A stretch of DNA of 64,000 nucleotides from JAKAGZ01 sp963748105 (GTDB lineage: Bacteria; Bacteroidota; Ignavibacteria; Ignavibacteriales; Ignavibacteriaceae): contig CAVVHP010000004.1 in NCBI GenBank assembly GCA_963748105.1, positions 133,464-197,463 on the forward strand, written 5' to 3'. The number at the start of each line of letters is the position of its first letter. Position 1 is the first letter of the stretch. Below the pieces are notes generated by a model. The model did no database searches. It was not told where the DNA came from and worked only from the letters and a program-made list of their open reading frames with translations. Position numbers and translations under genes: made by a program. Below, in pieces: positions 53,529 through 61,361 of the stretch.

Positions 53529-55013
53529 ATGGCAAAAGCTAAACATAAAGAAATTTATAAACTAGCTGTCAAGCTTTCATCAAAACACGACCTCAAAAAT
53601 AATGAAGTAGCAATAATTCTTGCAGCGGGCCACGGCAAAAGGATAAAATCACAAAAATCGAAAATGCTGCATAAGATTTGGGGCCTGCCCACTGTACAAA
53701 GGGTTTATAATGCGAGCAAAGCTGGAATAAAAAAATTAAATACGGTTATTGTTGTAGGCATAAAAGCGGAAGAAGTAATGGGGACACTCGGGAAAAACAA
53801 TAATAATATTTATGCTTACCAGCAAAAACAGGAGGGAACAGGACACGCAGTGCAGATTGCACTGGAAAAAATAAAAGGGAAAAATTTTGACGGGATAGTT
53901 TATGTACTTCCCGGCGATATGGGATTGATAGATAAAAAAACTATGAAATCTTTCAGGAAAAATTTCATTGATTCAGGTGCCGATATGATGGTACTTACCG
54001 GTGTTTATAAGGGTGATCCGATGGAAAATTCATATGGGAGAATTATAAGGGCAAAAGGTAAAGATGAAAACGGGTTACCAACAATTGATGAAGGAAATGT
54101 TCTTCAGATAATTGAAAATAAGGATATTCACGCTTTAAAATCCGATACTCTTTACAGGGTAACTTACAAGGGGATTACTTATTCGTATACAAAAAAAGAA
54201 TTAATCGATAACAATGAATTTAACTCCGGTGTTTATGCATTTAAATACAGCAAACTGAAAGAACTTATAAAAAATCTTTCAAGCAATAATGTGCAAAAGG
54301 AAATTTACATAACAGACCTTATTGAACTGTTTAATTCCAGGGGATATTCCGTTAAAGCTGTGAGCCCGGAAAAACAATATGTTGTTATGGGATTCAACAA
54401 TAAATCCGTTTTGAAAGAGATGGAAAACGTTGCGAGAAAACTTGTTTACGAGAAAATAAAAGACATAATAGAAATTGAAGATCCGGATGATTTCTTTATT
54501 CACGAAAATGTACTGAACCAGATTATGAGAATGGACAAGAAAAATATTCCATTAGATATAACCTTGGGCAAAGGTGTGATAATAGATGACGGGGTAAAAT
54601 TAAACTACGGGCTGGAGTTGAAGAGAAATGTTTTTGTCTCTGGTAATGTTCACTTTGGGAAAAATGTAACTGTCTGGCAGAATGCACACCTGTCTACATT
54701 TACGGGGCAAACTTTTAAAATTGGTAATAATGTGGAATTTCTCTGGGGGGACATTATTAAAGGGAATATTTCTATCGGGGATAATTCCCGGATAGAATCG
54801 AGTGTAAATATGACCGGCAGCGATGAATATCCTGTTAAGATAGGCAAAAAAGTTTTGATAAAAGGAACGAGCTACGTTTTCGGATCAAGAATCGGTGACG
54901 GAACTCATATTGAGCACAGCGTACTGATTAAGAAGAAAATTGGGGCCAGGAAAAAAGTAAGATTTTATCTGCCTGAGCCGGAAGGGGTCGAAGTCATCTC
55001 GGAAGTAAAATAA
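53529..55013 (+). CDS. GlmU-like sugar-1-phosphate nucleotidyltransferase with left-handed beta-helix
   Basis: A 494-residue protein. The nucleotidyltransferase loop is VAIILAAGHGKRIKSQKSKMLHKIWGLP, very close to GlmU, and KQEGTGHAVQIAL and FNSGVYAF follow the GlmU pattern. The C-terminal part has hexapeptide-repeat coils (LGKGVIIDDGVKLNYGLELKRNVFV; KIGNNVEFLWGDIIKGNISIGDNSRI). Probable activity is UDP-GlcNAc or related nucleotide-sugar formation. The usual GlmU acetyltransferase active site is not evident, so the second activity is doubtful. There is a separate NTP_transf_4 relative at 29681. Confidence 0.8.
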   Translation: MAKAKHKEIYKLAVKLSSKHDLKNNEVAIILAAGHGKRIKSQKSKMLHKIWGLPTVQRVYNASKAGIKKLNTVIVVGIKAEEVMGTLGKNNNNIYAYQQKQEGTGHAVQIALEKIKGKNFDGIVYVLPGDMGLIDKKTMKSFRKNFIDSGADMMVLTGVYKGDPMENSYGRIIRAKGKDENGLPTIDEGNVLQIIENKDIHALKSDTLYRVTYKGITYSYTKKELIDNNEFNSGVYAFKYSKLKELIKNLSSNNVQKEIYITDLIELFNSRGYSVKAVSPEKQYVVMGFNNKSVLKEMENVARKLVYEKIKDIIEIEDPDDFFIHENVLNQIMRMDKKNIPLDITLGKGVIIDDGVKLNYGLELKRNVFVSGNVHFGKNVTVWQNAHLSTFTGQTFKIGNNVEFLWGDIIKGNISIGDNSRIESSVNMTGSDEYPVKIGKKVLIKGTSYVFGSRIGDGTHIEHSVLIKKKIGARKKVRFYLPEPEGVEVISEVK

Positions 55014-55050
55014 TTCACTTCAGATATTCCGCATTTATATAAGACAATAA

Positions 55051-55656
55051 ATGAAAACAAAAAATTTGTTTTATGTAGGATATTATATTCCCGTTGTATT
55101 CTGGGGTACAACAATAATTAGCGGGCTGATCCTGGGCGACTACAATCATTTAACAGGATTAGTAAGCGAATTAGGCACCATTGGTACAGAATCCCAATAT
55201 GTCTTTTCGGCCGGCTTAATAATTTGCGGAATATTGAGTGCGCTGTTTGTTATGGCACTCTACCAAGAATGCAAAGCTTCGGGCAGAAGCGTTATCCCGG
55301 TACTTATGATTTTATTTTATTCGTTCTCCATAACCGGTGCCGCTGTTTTTCCCCTTCCATTGAGATTGCACCTTTATATGGGAATGCCGTCAATACTCCT
55401 GGTATTATCACCTCTGTTAAGTCTGTTCTTATGGAAAGGCAAAACCGGCTTACCCGCGCTGAAACAACTATCACTTGTTTGTTTTGTTATAATGCTTCTG
55501 GGCTTCCTGGTTTACTTCCCGGATATCCTGGGCAACTACTTTGGATTAAAACAAAGGTTCTTTCATTTGGGCTGGTCAGTATGGTTTGTCTATTTAAGTT
55601 ACGGCTTTTTAAAAACCACTGAGGATAAAAGTAATTCTGATTTCGTCTTAAAATAA
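55051..55656 (+). CDS. DUF998-like integral membrane protein
   Basis: A 201-residue protein with six hydrophobic helices and the DUF998 pattern: a first helix (YYIPVVFWGTTIISGLILG), LVSELGTIGTESQYVFSAGLIICG, and AAVFPLPLRLHLYMG. The N-terminal Tyr-rich start and short length are normal. DUF998 proteins have no settled function. The 225 bases after it hold only the repeat near its stop and no gene. Confidence 0.65.
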   Translation: MKTKNLFYVGYYIPVVFWGTTIISGLILGDYNHLTGLVSELGTIGTESQYVFSAGLIICGILSALFVMALYQECKASGRSVIPVLMILFYSFSITGAAVFPLPLRLHLYMGMPSILLVLSPLLSLFLWKGKTGLPALKQLSLVCFVIMLLGFLVYFPDILGNYFGLKQRFFHLGWSVWFVYLSYGFLKTTEDKSNSDFVLK

Positions 55657-55700
55657 AAATGCGCTTCAAAGATTTGAAGGGCATAGAAAGTTAAGTTATA
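55651..55700. repeat. Copy of the rpsT terminator-type repeat, left of the C39-like gene
   Basis: The hairpin GCGCTTCAAA-GA-TTTGAAGGGC, the following CATAGAAA and the preceding AAAATAAAAAT match the rpsT terminator region at 56420-56468 at most positions and in the same direction. The two copies bracket the C39-like gene. Confidence 0.55.
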
Positions 55701-55881
55701 ACAATTACTTTGCATTTTTAAGCAAAGAGCCATTAAAACAGGGGTTACCCCTTTAGGAACTCTAAGTCTATTAGGCAACATTATCGCCTGCAGCCATTTA
55801 CATATTTTAGGGCTGAATTTACGTTTATAAGTTTAGTTCAACGTATTACAAATATAAGACTCGAAAAAATCTAAATCATAA

Positions 55882-56400
55882 ATGAAACAATTAATAAAAA
55901 ATAAAGTAGAGCATTTTACAAACTATCTCAACTCAATTGAAAAACAGAATGACCCAAACGCGAAGTATCTTGAATTAAGAAGGTTTAATCAGGTTGACCG
56001 GTATTCATGCGGAATACAGTGTGCATATTCGATTTTGGATTACTTCAAGCTTTTAACTAATGAAGGGGAACTGGATGATTTCATTAATAAAAACGGGACT
56101 GACTTTGATATAATTAAAAATATATTCCAAAATTATGGATTGGGTATATCTGAAAAATATGATTCTTCACTCCGGGACATTAAAAATTTAATTGATAGAG
56201 AATTTCCTCTTTTAACTACAATCAACGATACCGAGCATTGGATTGTAATTTATGGTTACTCAATGAATAACAAGGGGATTTCCCACCTGTTTATAATGGA
56301 CCCGGTATTAAAGCGCCTGAAAGCGAAATGGACAGTTAATAAATTTAAAAAACACTGGAGGAAATGGGACGAGCAATGGCTTGCAATTATAAGCGGATAG
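55882..56400 (+). CDS. Papain-like C39-type cysteine peptidase/transglutaminase-fold protein
   Basis: A 172-residue stand-alone domain. The catalytic pattern is present: Cys43 in YSCGIQCAYSILDYF, His119 in TEHWIVIYGY and Asp140 in FIMDP. The order Cys-His-Asp fits the C39/papain-like fold. No signal peptide or leader-processing transporter is linked, so the domain may act on a cytoplasmic peptide or act in regulation. It lies between two copies of the rpsT terminator-type repeat, which raises the possibility that the gene was inserted here. Confidence 0.72.
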   Translation: MKQLIKNKVEHFTNYLNSIEKQNDPNAKYLELRRFNQVDRYSCGIQCAYSILDYFKLLTNEGELDDFINKNGTDFDIIKNIFQNYGLGISEKYDSSLRDIKNLIDREFPLLTTINDTEHWIVIYGYSMNNKGISHLFIMDPVLKRLKAKWTVNKFKKHWRKWDEQWLAIISG

Positions 56401-56429
56401 AAAGCTTCAAAATCATTTAAAATATAAAA

Positions 56430-56451
56430 GCCCTTCAAATATCTGAAGGGC
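56430..56451 (-). terminator. Intrinsic terminator of rpsT (minus strand)
   Basis: On the minus strand the stem GCCCTTCA / TGAAGGGC with a 6-base loop lies 22 bases after the rpsT stop and is followed by TTTTATATTTT, a good T-rich tail. The stem could also work for the facing C39-like gene. Confidence 0.8.
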
Positions 56452-56473
56452 ATAGAAAAGTAGGTTAGAAAAC

Positions 56474-56737
56474 TTATTTTGCTGACTGTAAAGAATTAAA
56501 ATGCTTTGTTAATGCTGCCTTTTTCCTGGAAGCATTATTTAAATGAATAATTCCCTTTACAGCGTTTTTATCTATAACAGCCACAGCTTCTTTATATAAT
56601 TTTTCTGCAGTTTCTTTATCAGTAGAGGCAAGAGCTTTCTTTACAGATGTCTTAATTTTTGATTCTGCTCTTTTATTAATTTCTGTTCTTCGTTCCGTTG
56701 TACGTATTCTTTTCTTTGCTGATTTGTGACTTGCCAT
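56474..56737 (-). CDS. rpsT: 30S ribosomal protein S20
   Basis: An 87-residue S20 on the minus strand. Landmarks are MASHKSAKKRIRTTERRTEINK at the start, KTSVKKALAS in the middle and KGIIHLNNASRKKAALTKHFNSL at the end. Its length is standard. It is divergent from queE, with a promoter between them, and has its own terminator. S20 binds 16S rRNA early in 30S assembly. Confidence 0.95.
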   Translation of the reverse strand: MASHKSAKKRIRTTERRTEINKRAESKIKTSVKKALASTDKETAEKLYKEAVAVIDKNAVKGIIHLNNASRKKAALTKHFNSLQSAK

Positions 56738-56773
56738 TTAGAAAACCTTCAAATAGAGTTAAAAAATAGACTA

Positions 56774-56805
56774 TAAATATATAGAATCGGATATTTGATG
56801 TCAAA
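56774..56805 (-). promoter_or_regulatory. Probable rpsT promoter, Bacteroidota type
   Basis: On the minus strand TTTG, a 20-base spacer and TATATTTA are one base and one spacer position away from TTTG-N19-TAnnTTTG. It lies about 37 bases upstream of the rpsT start. Confidence 0.45.
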
Positions 56806-56871
56806 TATTACTTTGCTAATTTAAAAGACTAAATCCTCCGAAAAGTGGAAAAAACTACAAATTTGACAAAA

Positions 56872-57511
56872 ATGCTCAAAGTAAACGAAATATATTACTC
56901 AATTCAGGGAGAAAGTACAAAAGCAGGACTGCCGTGCGTTTTTGTAAGACTAACTTACTGTAATTTGCGTTGTACCTACTGTGATACGGAATATGCCTTT
57001 TACGATGGGAAGGACATGACAGTTCAGAAAATTTTGGAGGAAGTTGCAAAATTTGAATGTAACCTGATCGAAGTTACCGGAGGTGAACCGCTGGCTCAGG
57101 ATGAATGCCTTGAGCTTATGGAAAAGCTGGGTGACAGAGGATATGAGGTTTTACTGGAGACCGGGGGAAGCCTGCCGATAAAAGATATAGATAGAAGAGT
57201 GAAAGTGATTATGGATTTGAAGTGTCCTTCCAGCGGGATGGAAAAGAAAAATCTTTATGAAAATATTGAATATTTAAAAGCAGGCAGATGAAGTAAAATT
57301 TGTAATCGGAACGCACGAAGATTACGAATGGACGAAAAATATCATCAGCAAATACGATCTTACAAATAAATGTGAAATATTATTTTCTGTTGTTTTCGAG
57401 CAGCTCGAACCACTTACGCTTGTAAGCTGGGTACTCGAAGATAAATTAAAAGTCAGGTTCCAGCTTCAAATGCACAAATTTATCTGGAACCCTACAGAGA
57501 AAGGTGTATAA
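56872..57511 (+). CDS. queE: 7-carboxy-7-deazaguanine synthase QueE (indel near 57284-57285)
   Basis: Radical-SAM enzyme of queuosine synthesis that makes the deazaguanine ring from carboxytetrahydropterin. I choose the ATG at 56872 (MLKVNEIYYSIQGEST); the GTG upstream adds an atypical leader. The [4Fe-4S] cysteines are in YCNLRCTYCDTEY. VTGGEPL and DLKCPSSGM also match. The frame stops at 57291 after LKAG; dropping one G at 57284-57285 gives LKAADEVKFVIGTHEDYEW and runs to the stop at 57509, ending LQMHKFIWNPTEKGV. queD starts on the last base. Confidence 0.9.
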
Positions 57512-57951
57512 TGAAAATTGCAAAAGAATTTAACTGGGAAATGGGACACAGACTTCCTGAACATTTCGGGAAGTGCAAAAATATTCACGGACATTCCTAC
57601 AAAATGATGGTTGAACTTGAAGGTGATCTGGATGAAAACGGAATGGTGATGGATTATTATGACCTGAAAAAAATTATCAACCCTATTATAGAAAATCTTG
57701 ATCACGCTTTCATGGTAAATGAAAACGACAAGCCCGTAGTTGAGTTTTTGGAAAATATTAAATCAAAAAAGGTTATTGTTAGATTTGACTCAACGGTTGA
57801 AAATATAACCAGGTATTTCCTTAATACAATCATCGGCGGCGGTCTTCCCGAAAATATCAGGAAGCTAAAAGTAAGAGTATGTGAAACACCCGACGATTAC
57901 GCGGAAGAGGAAATTAATCTGCCCGCAAAGATTACAATCCGGATTACCTGA
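57511..57951 (+). CDS. queD: 6-carboxytetrahydropterin synthase QueD
   Basis: A 146-residue enzyme that converts dihydroneopterin triphosphate to carboxytetrahydropterin, the substrate of QueE. The zinc ligands and catalytic Cys lie in MGHRLPEHFGKCKNIHGHSYKMMVELEG (Cys in GKCKN; His in HGHSY). DYYDLKKIINPIIENLDHAFM and VRVCETPDDYAE also match. ATG overlaps the queE stop by one base, so the two are translated together. QueC and QueF are not in the window. Confidence 0.95.
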   Translation: MKIAKEFNWEMGHRLPEHFGKCKNIHGHSYKMMVELEGDLDENGMVMDYYDLKKIINPIIENLDHAFMVNENDKPVVEFLENIKSKKVIVRFDSTVENITRYFLNTIIGGGLPENIRKLKVRVCETPDDYAEEEINLPAKITIRIT

Positions 57952-57961
57952 AAATTGAAAT

Positions 57962-58738
57962 ATGGCAAGATTTAAAGTATACCTGGAATATGAGGGAACG
58001 CGATACAGCGGCTGGCAGATGCAGAAGAATGCGAAAACCGTTCAGGGTACTTTATTGATGGCAGCGGAGCAGATATTTAAAGACGGCATGGCCGATATTC
58101 AGGGATGCGGAAGAACCGACAGCGGCGTGCACGCTAAAAATTATGTGGCCCATCTTGAAGTTAAAACGATGCTTGCCCCGGAAATCATTAAATTAAAATT
58201 TAACGATAAACTACCCCACGATATCTGCATCCTGGAAATCGAAAAAACCAACCCGAAATTTCACGCCCGCCACGATGTAACTTCAAGAAGTTATCTTTAC
58301 CAGATTTCAAGGAGAAGAACGGCGTTCGGCAAATCATATGTTTGGTGGATAAAGGATAAATTAAATTTTACTAGAATGGAATCCGCCGCGAAACATTTTA
58401 TTGGCATGCACGATTATGTCTCGTTCGCCGACCAGGATCCGACTGAAAAATCCACGAAAGTATTAATTGAAAACGTACAACTGAAAGAGGTTGGTGATCT
58501 TATTCTGATAAGAATAACCGGGTCTCATTTTTTGTGGAAAATGGTCAGGAGGATGGTCGGCGTGCTTGCCGAAATAGCGAGAGGGAAAAAATCGGAAAAA
58601 GACCTGTTGTATTACCTGCAAAACAGGACGAATGACCCCGCCAAATTTACTGCCCCGCCGTCGGGACTGTTCCTCGAACAGATACTATATAAAGGGGACA
58701 AATTTAACCGGGAATTAAAACCCTTCTTATTTCTGTAA
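57962..58738 (+). CDS. truA: tRNA pseudouridine synthase A (TruA)
   Basis: A 258-residue enzyme that makes pseudouridine at positions 38-40 of tRNA. The catalytic Asp is in GCGRTDSGVHAKNYVAH. The start FKVYLEYEGTRYSGWQMQKNAKTVQG and the end GSHFLWKMVRRMVGVLAEIARGK are family blocks. It follows queD by 10 bases, so queE-queD-truA may be one tRNA-modification operon. Confidence 0.94.
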   Translation: MARFKVYLEYEGTRYSGWQMQKNAKTVQGTLLMAAEQIFKDGMADIQGCGRTDSGVHAKNYVAHLEVKTMLAPEIIKLKFNDKLPHDICILEIEKTNPKFHARHDVTSRSYLYQISRRRTAFGKSYVWWIKDKLNFTRMESAAKHFIGMHDYVSFADQDPTEKSTKVLIENVQLKEVGDLILIRITGSHFLWKMVRRMVGVLAEIARGKKSEKDLLYYLQNRTNDPAKFTAPPSGLFLEQILYKGDKFNRELKPFLFL

Positions 58739-58872
58739 ATAAAGCATGAAACTTTCTTGTACTTCCTGCCTGAATTATTAAAATATCTAGGATAATTCCC
58801 GGAAATTGTTATTGAACTTTAATATATTTTATTATGTTTAAGAATTATCACAAACCTCACCGGAGCCTGAAA

Positions 58873-61311
58873 ATGCGGAAACATTTCTTATTAGCAATTT
58901 GTATTATTTTTCTTATCCCGGTATTTATAACTGCACAGGAAAAGAGCCCGAAAAAATTACCGCCGGAACATTTTGCTCCGAACCGTGAATTCGACCTGGT
59001 AAATATTAAACTCGATTTTAGTTTTAACCTCGCCGAAAAGGAACTGATTGGCAAAGCGGAAGAGAAAATCAATCCGTTGAGCGATAATTTTCAGAAAATT
59101 CACCTGGATGCAATTGGGATGAAAATCAAAAATGTGATGCTTGGTGATAAAAAACTTAACTATGATTATGACGGGAAAATACTGACAATAAATTTTGATA
59201 AACAATACGGGAGTAATGATACTCTGTCTTTCAGTGTGGATTACACCACTGTTCCCGGCAAAGGAATGTATTTCGTCGTTCCGGAAAAAGCCTACCCGGA
59301 CAGAACTCCGCAAATCTGGACGCAGAGTGAAATGGAAGATGCACGGTACTGGTATCCCTGCCACGATTATCCGGATGACTACAGCACAAGCGAAACAGTA
59401 ACAACCGTACCCGAAAACTGGGTCGTTGTTTCAAATGGAATTCTTAAAAATGTTACCACTAATAAAAAAAATAAGACGAAAACATTTGACTGGGTTGAAA
59501 ATAAACCCCACGTAATTTACCTCAATTCAATTGTTGCCGGCGTTTATTCTATTATAAAGGACAAATACGAAAATATTCCAATCAGCTATTACGTATCGCC
59601 CAAATACAAAAATGTTGCTAAAGAAAACTTTGCGGCCACACCCGACATATTGAAATTTTACTCCACCGTCACGGGTTACAAATATCCATGGGATAAACTA
59701 TCGCTCGCCGCGGTAACTGACTTCACTTTTGGCGGAATGGAAAATGTTTCGGCAATTACTCTGACGGATAATACGCTGCACAATAAAGCTGACGAACCGC
59801 AGGCAAGCTCCACCGGCCTGGTTGCTCACGAAACCGCTCATCAGTGGTTCGGTGATTTGATGACGTGCAGGTCCTGGTCGAATGCCTGGCTGAATGAAGG
59901 ATTCGCAACTTATTTTACCGCTCTTTATGAAGAACACGCGCAGGGGGAAGATGCGTTTGCATACCAGATGATGAAGGATCATAACCAGGTAATTTATGCC
60001 GATCGGACGGAACACCGCCCGACAGTTTACAACCGTTATTATCACCCGGTTGATTTGTTCAGCCCGTTTATTTACCCGAGGGGGGCTTCGATACTACATA
60101 TGCTGAGAGGAATTGTCGGAAAGGATTTATTCTTTAAGGCAATAAAATATTATGTGCATAAGTACAAATTTCATAATGTGGATTCGCACGATTTTCAGAA
60201 CGCGGTTCAGGACGCAACCAGGAAAAATCTTCACTGGTTCTGGGATGAATGGCTCTACAAAGGCGGGCACCCTGTTTTTGAAGTGAGCTACAAATATGAT
60301 AACGCAACACACGTTTTAACGCTGGACGTAAAGCAGACTCAAAAAACGGATGATACAACTCCTGTTTATAAGATGCCGGTTAATGTATTAATTCAGACAA
60401 GATCAGGGAAAATTAATAAGACAATTACTGTAGACTCCGTAGAGAACGCTTTTACTTTTGATGTAAAAGAAACTCCTCTGATGGTAAATTTTGATGAGGG
60501 AAGTTTTCTGCTGAAAGAGCTGAAATTTGATAAATCAGACAAAGAGCTTTCTTTCCAGCTTCAAAAGGACACTGATGTAGTAGGAAGAATATGGGCAGCA
60601 CGCCGGCTGGCTGAATCTAAAAGTGAAACCGCGGAAAAAGCCCTTATTGAAGGCCTGAAGAGCGATCCATTTTACGGTGTAAGAGTGCAATGCGCAAGCT
60701 CGCTTCATAATTATTACAATGAATCAACGCATAAGGCTTTGATGACGGCTTTAAATGATAAGGACGCCAGGGTTGAAACTTCCGCGATAAGATCACTTGA
60801 CAATTTTAAAGACTCCGTGACTCTCAGAACACTTACCGGAATTTTTAACACCGCAAAAAATTCATACATACGGGCTGCTTGTATTAATTCTGTTTCAAGA
60901 ATAGATACAGTTAATTCAATTTTCCTGCTCGATAAAGCACTTTGTCAGGATTCTCACGGGCAAATAGTCGCGATTACCGCGTTAAGCAGGCTGGCTCAAA
61001 TTTCACCCGATAAGGCATACACTAAAGCCGTCGAACTTTCACAATATGGTAACCAGCAGAGCATCAGAGTGAGCGCTATTTACCTTCTTGCAAAATTGAA
61101 TATTGATAAAAACAAAACACTCGATTTGCTTAAAAAATATTGTGTGGATCCTTATATCTGGGCAAGAAGAGGTGGATTGAACGGACTTGGCAGGATAGGT
61201 TCTAAAGAAATAATACCTTTTATTAATAAGAGAAAAGAAATTGAAACTGACGGCAGATTAAAAATCGCAGCTATGCAGGCTGCTGAAGAAATAGAAAAAA
61301 GAGAGAAATAA
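58873..61311 (+). CDS. Secreted M1 aminopeptidase with C-terminal HEAT repeats
   Basis: About 812 residues. I choose ATG 58873, which gives the signal peptide MRKHFLLAICIIFLIPVFITAQ; the ATG at 58834 adds 13 residues. The exopeptidase motif GGMEN (residues 287-291) and the zinc site HETAHQWFG (His319, Glu320, His323) with Glu342 in NEGFATY are all present, so this is a normal M1 aminopeptidase. The last ~250 residues form helical HEAT-like repeats (IWAARRLAESKSETAEKALIEGL; VETSAIRSLDNFKDSVTLRTL; RVSAIYLLAKLNID), an addition found in several Bacteroidota/Ignavibacteria M1 proteins. Confidence 0.9.
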   Translation: MRKHFLLAICIIFLIPVFITAQEKSPKKLPPEHFAPNREFDLVNIKLDFSFNLAEKELIGKAEEKINPLSDNFQKIHLDAIGMKIKNVMLGDKKLNYDYDGKILTINFDKQYGSNDTLSFSVDYTTVPGKGMYFVVPEKAYPDRTPQIWTQSEMEDARYWYPCHDYPDDYSTSETVTTVPENWVVVSNGILKNVTTNKKNKTKTFDWVENKPHVIYLNSIVAGVYSIIKDKYENIPISYYVSPKYKNVAKENFAATPDILKFYSTVTGYKYPWDKLSLAAVTDFTFGGMENVSAITLTDNTLHNKADEPQASSTGLVAHETAHQWFGDLMTCRSWSNAWLNEGFATYFTALYEEHAQGEDAFAYQMMKDHNQVIYADRTEHRPTVYNRYYHPVDLFSPFIYPRGASILHMLRGIVGKDLFFKAIKYYVHKYKFHNVDSHDFQNAVQDATRKNLHWFWDEWLYKGGHPVFEVSYKYDNATHVLTLDVKQTQKTDDTTPVYKMPVNVLIQTRSGKINKTITVDSVENAFTFDVKETPLMVNFDEGSFLLKELKFDKSDKELSFQLQKDTDVVGRIWAARRLAESKSETAEKALIEGLKSDPFYGVRVQCASSLHNYYNESTHKALMTALNDKDARVETSAIRSLDNFKDSVTLRTLTGIFNTAKNSYIRAACINSVSRIDTVNSIFLLDKALCQDSHGQIVAITALSRLAQISPDKAYTKAVELSQYGNQQSIRVSAIYLLAKLNIDKNKTLDLLKKYCVDPYIWARRGGLNGLGRIGSKEIIPFINKRKEIETDGRLKIAAMQAAEEIEKREK

Positions 61312-61361
61312 TAATTTTATAAGCGACGGCACGGGTATGTTGTCTTCTCTTGAATTGACCG

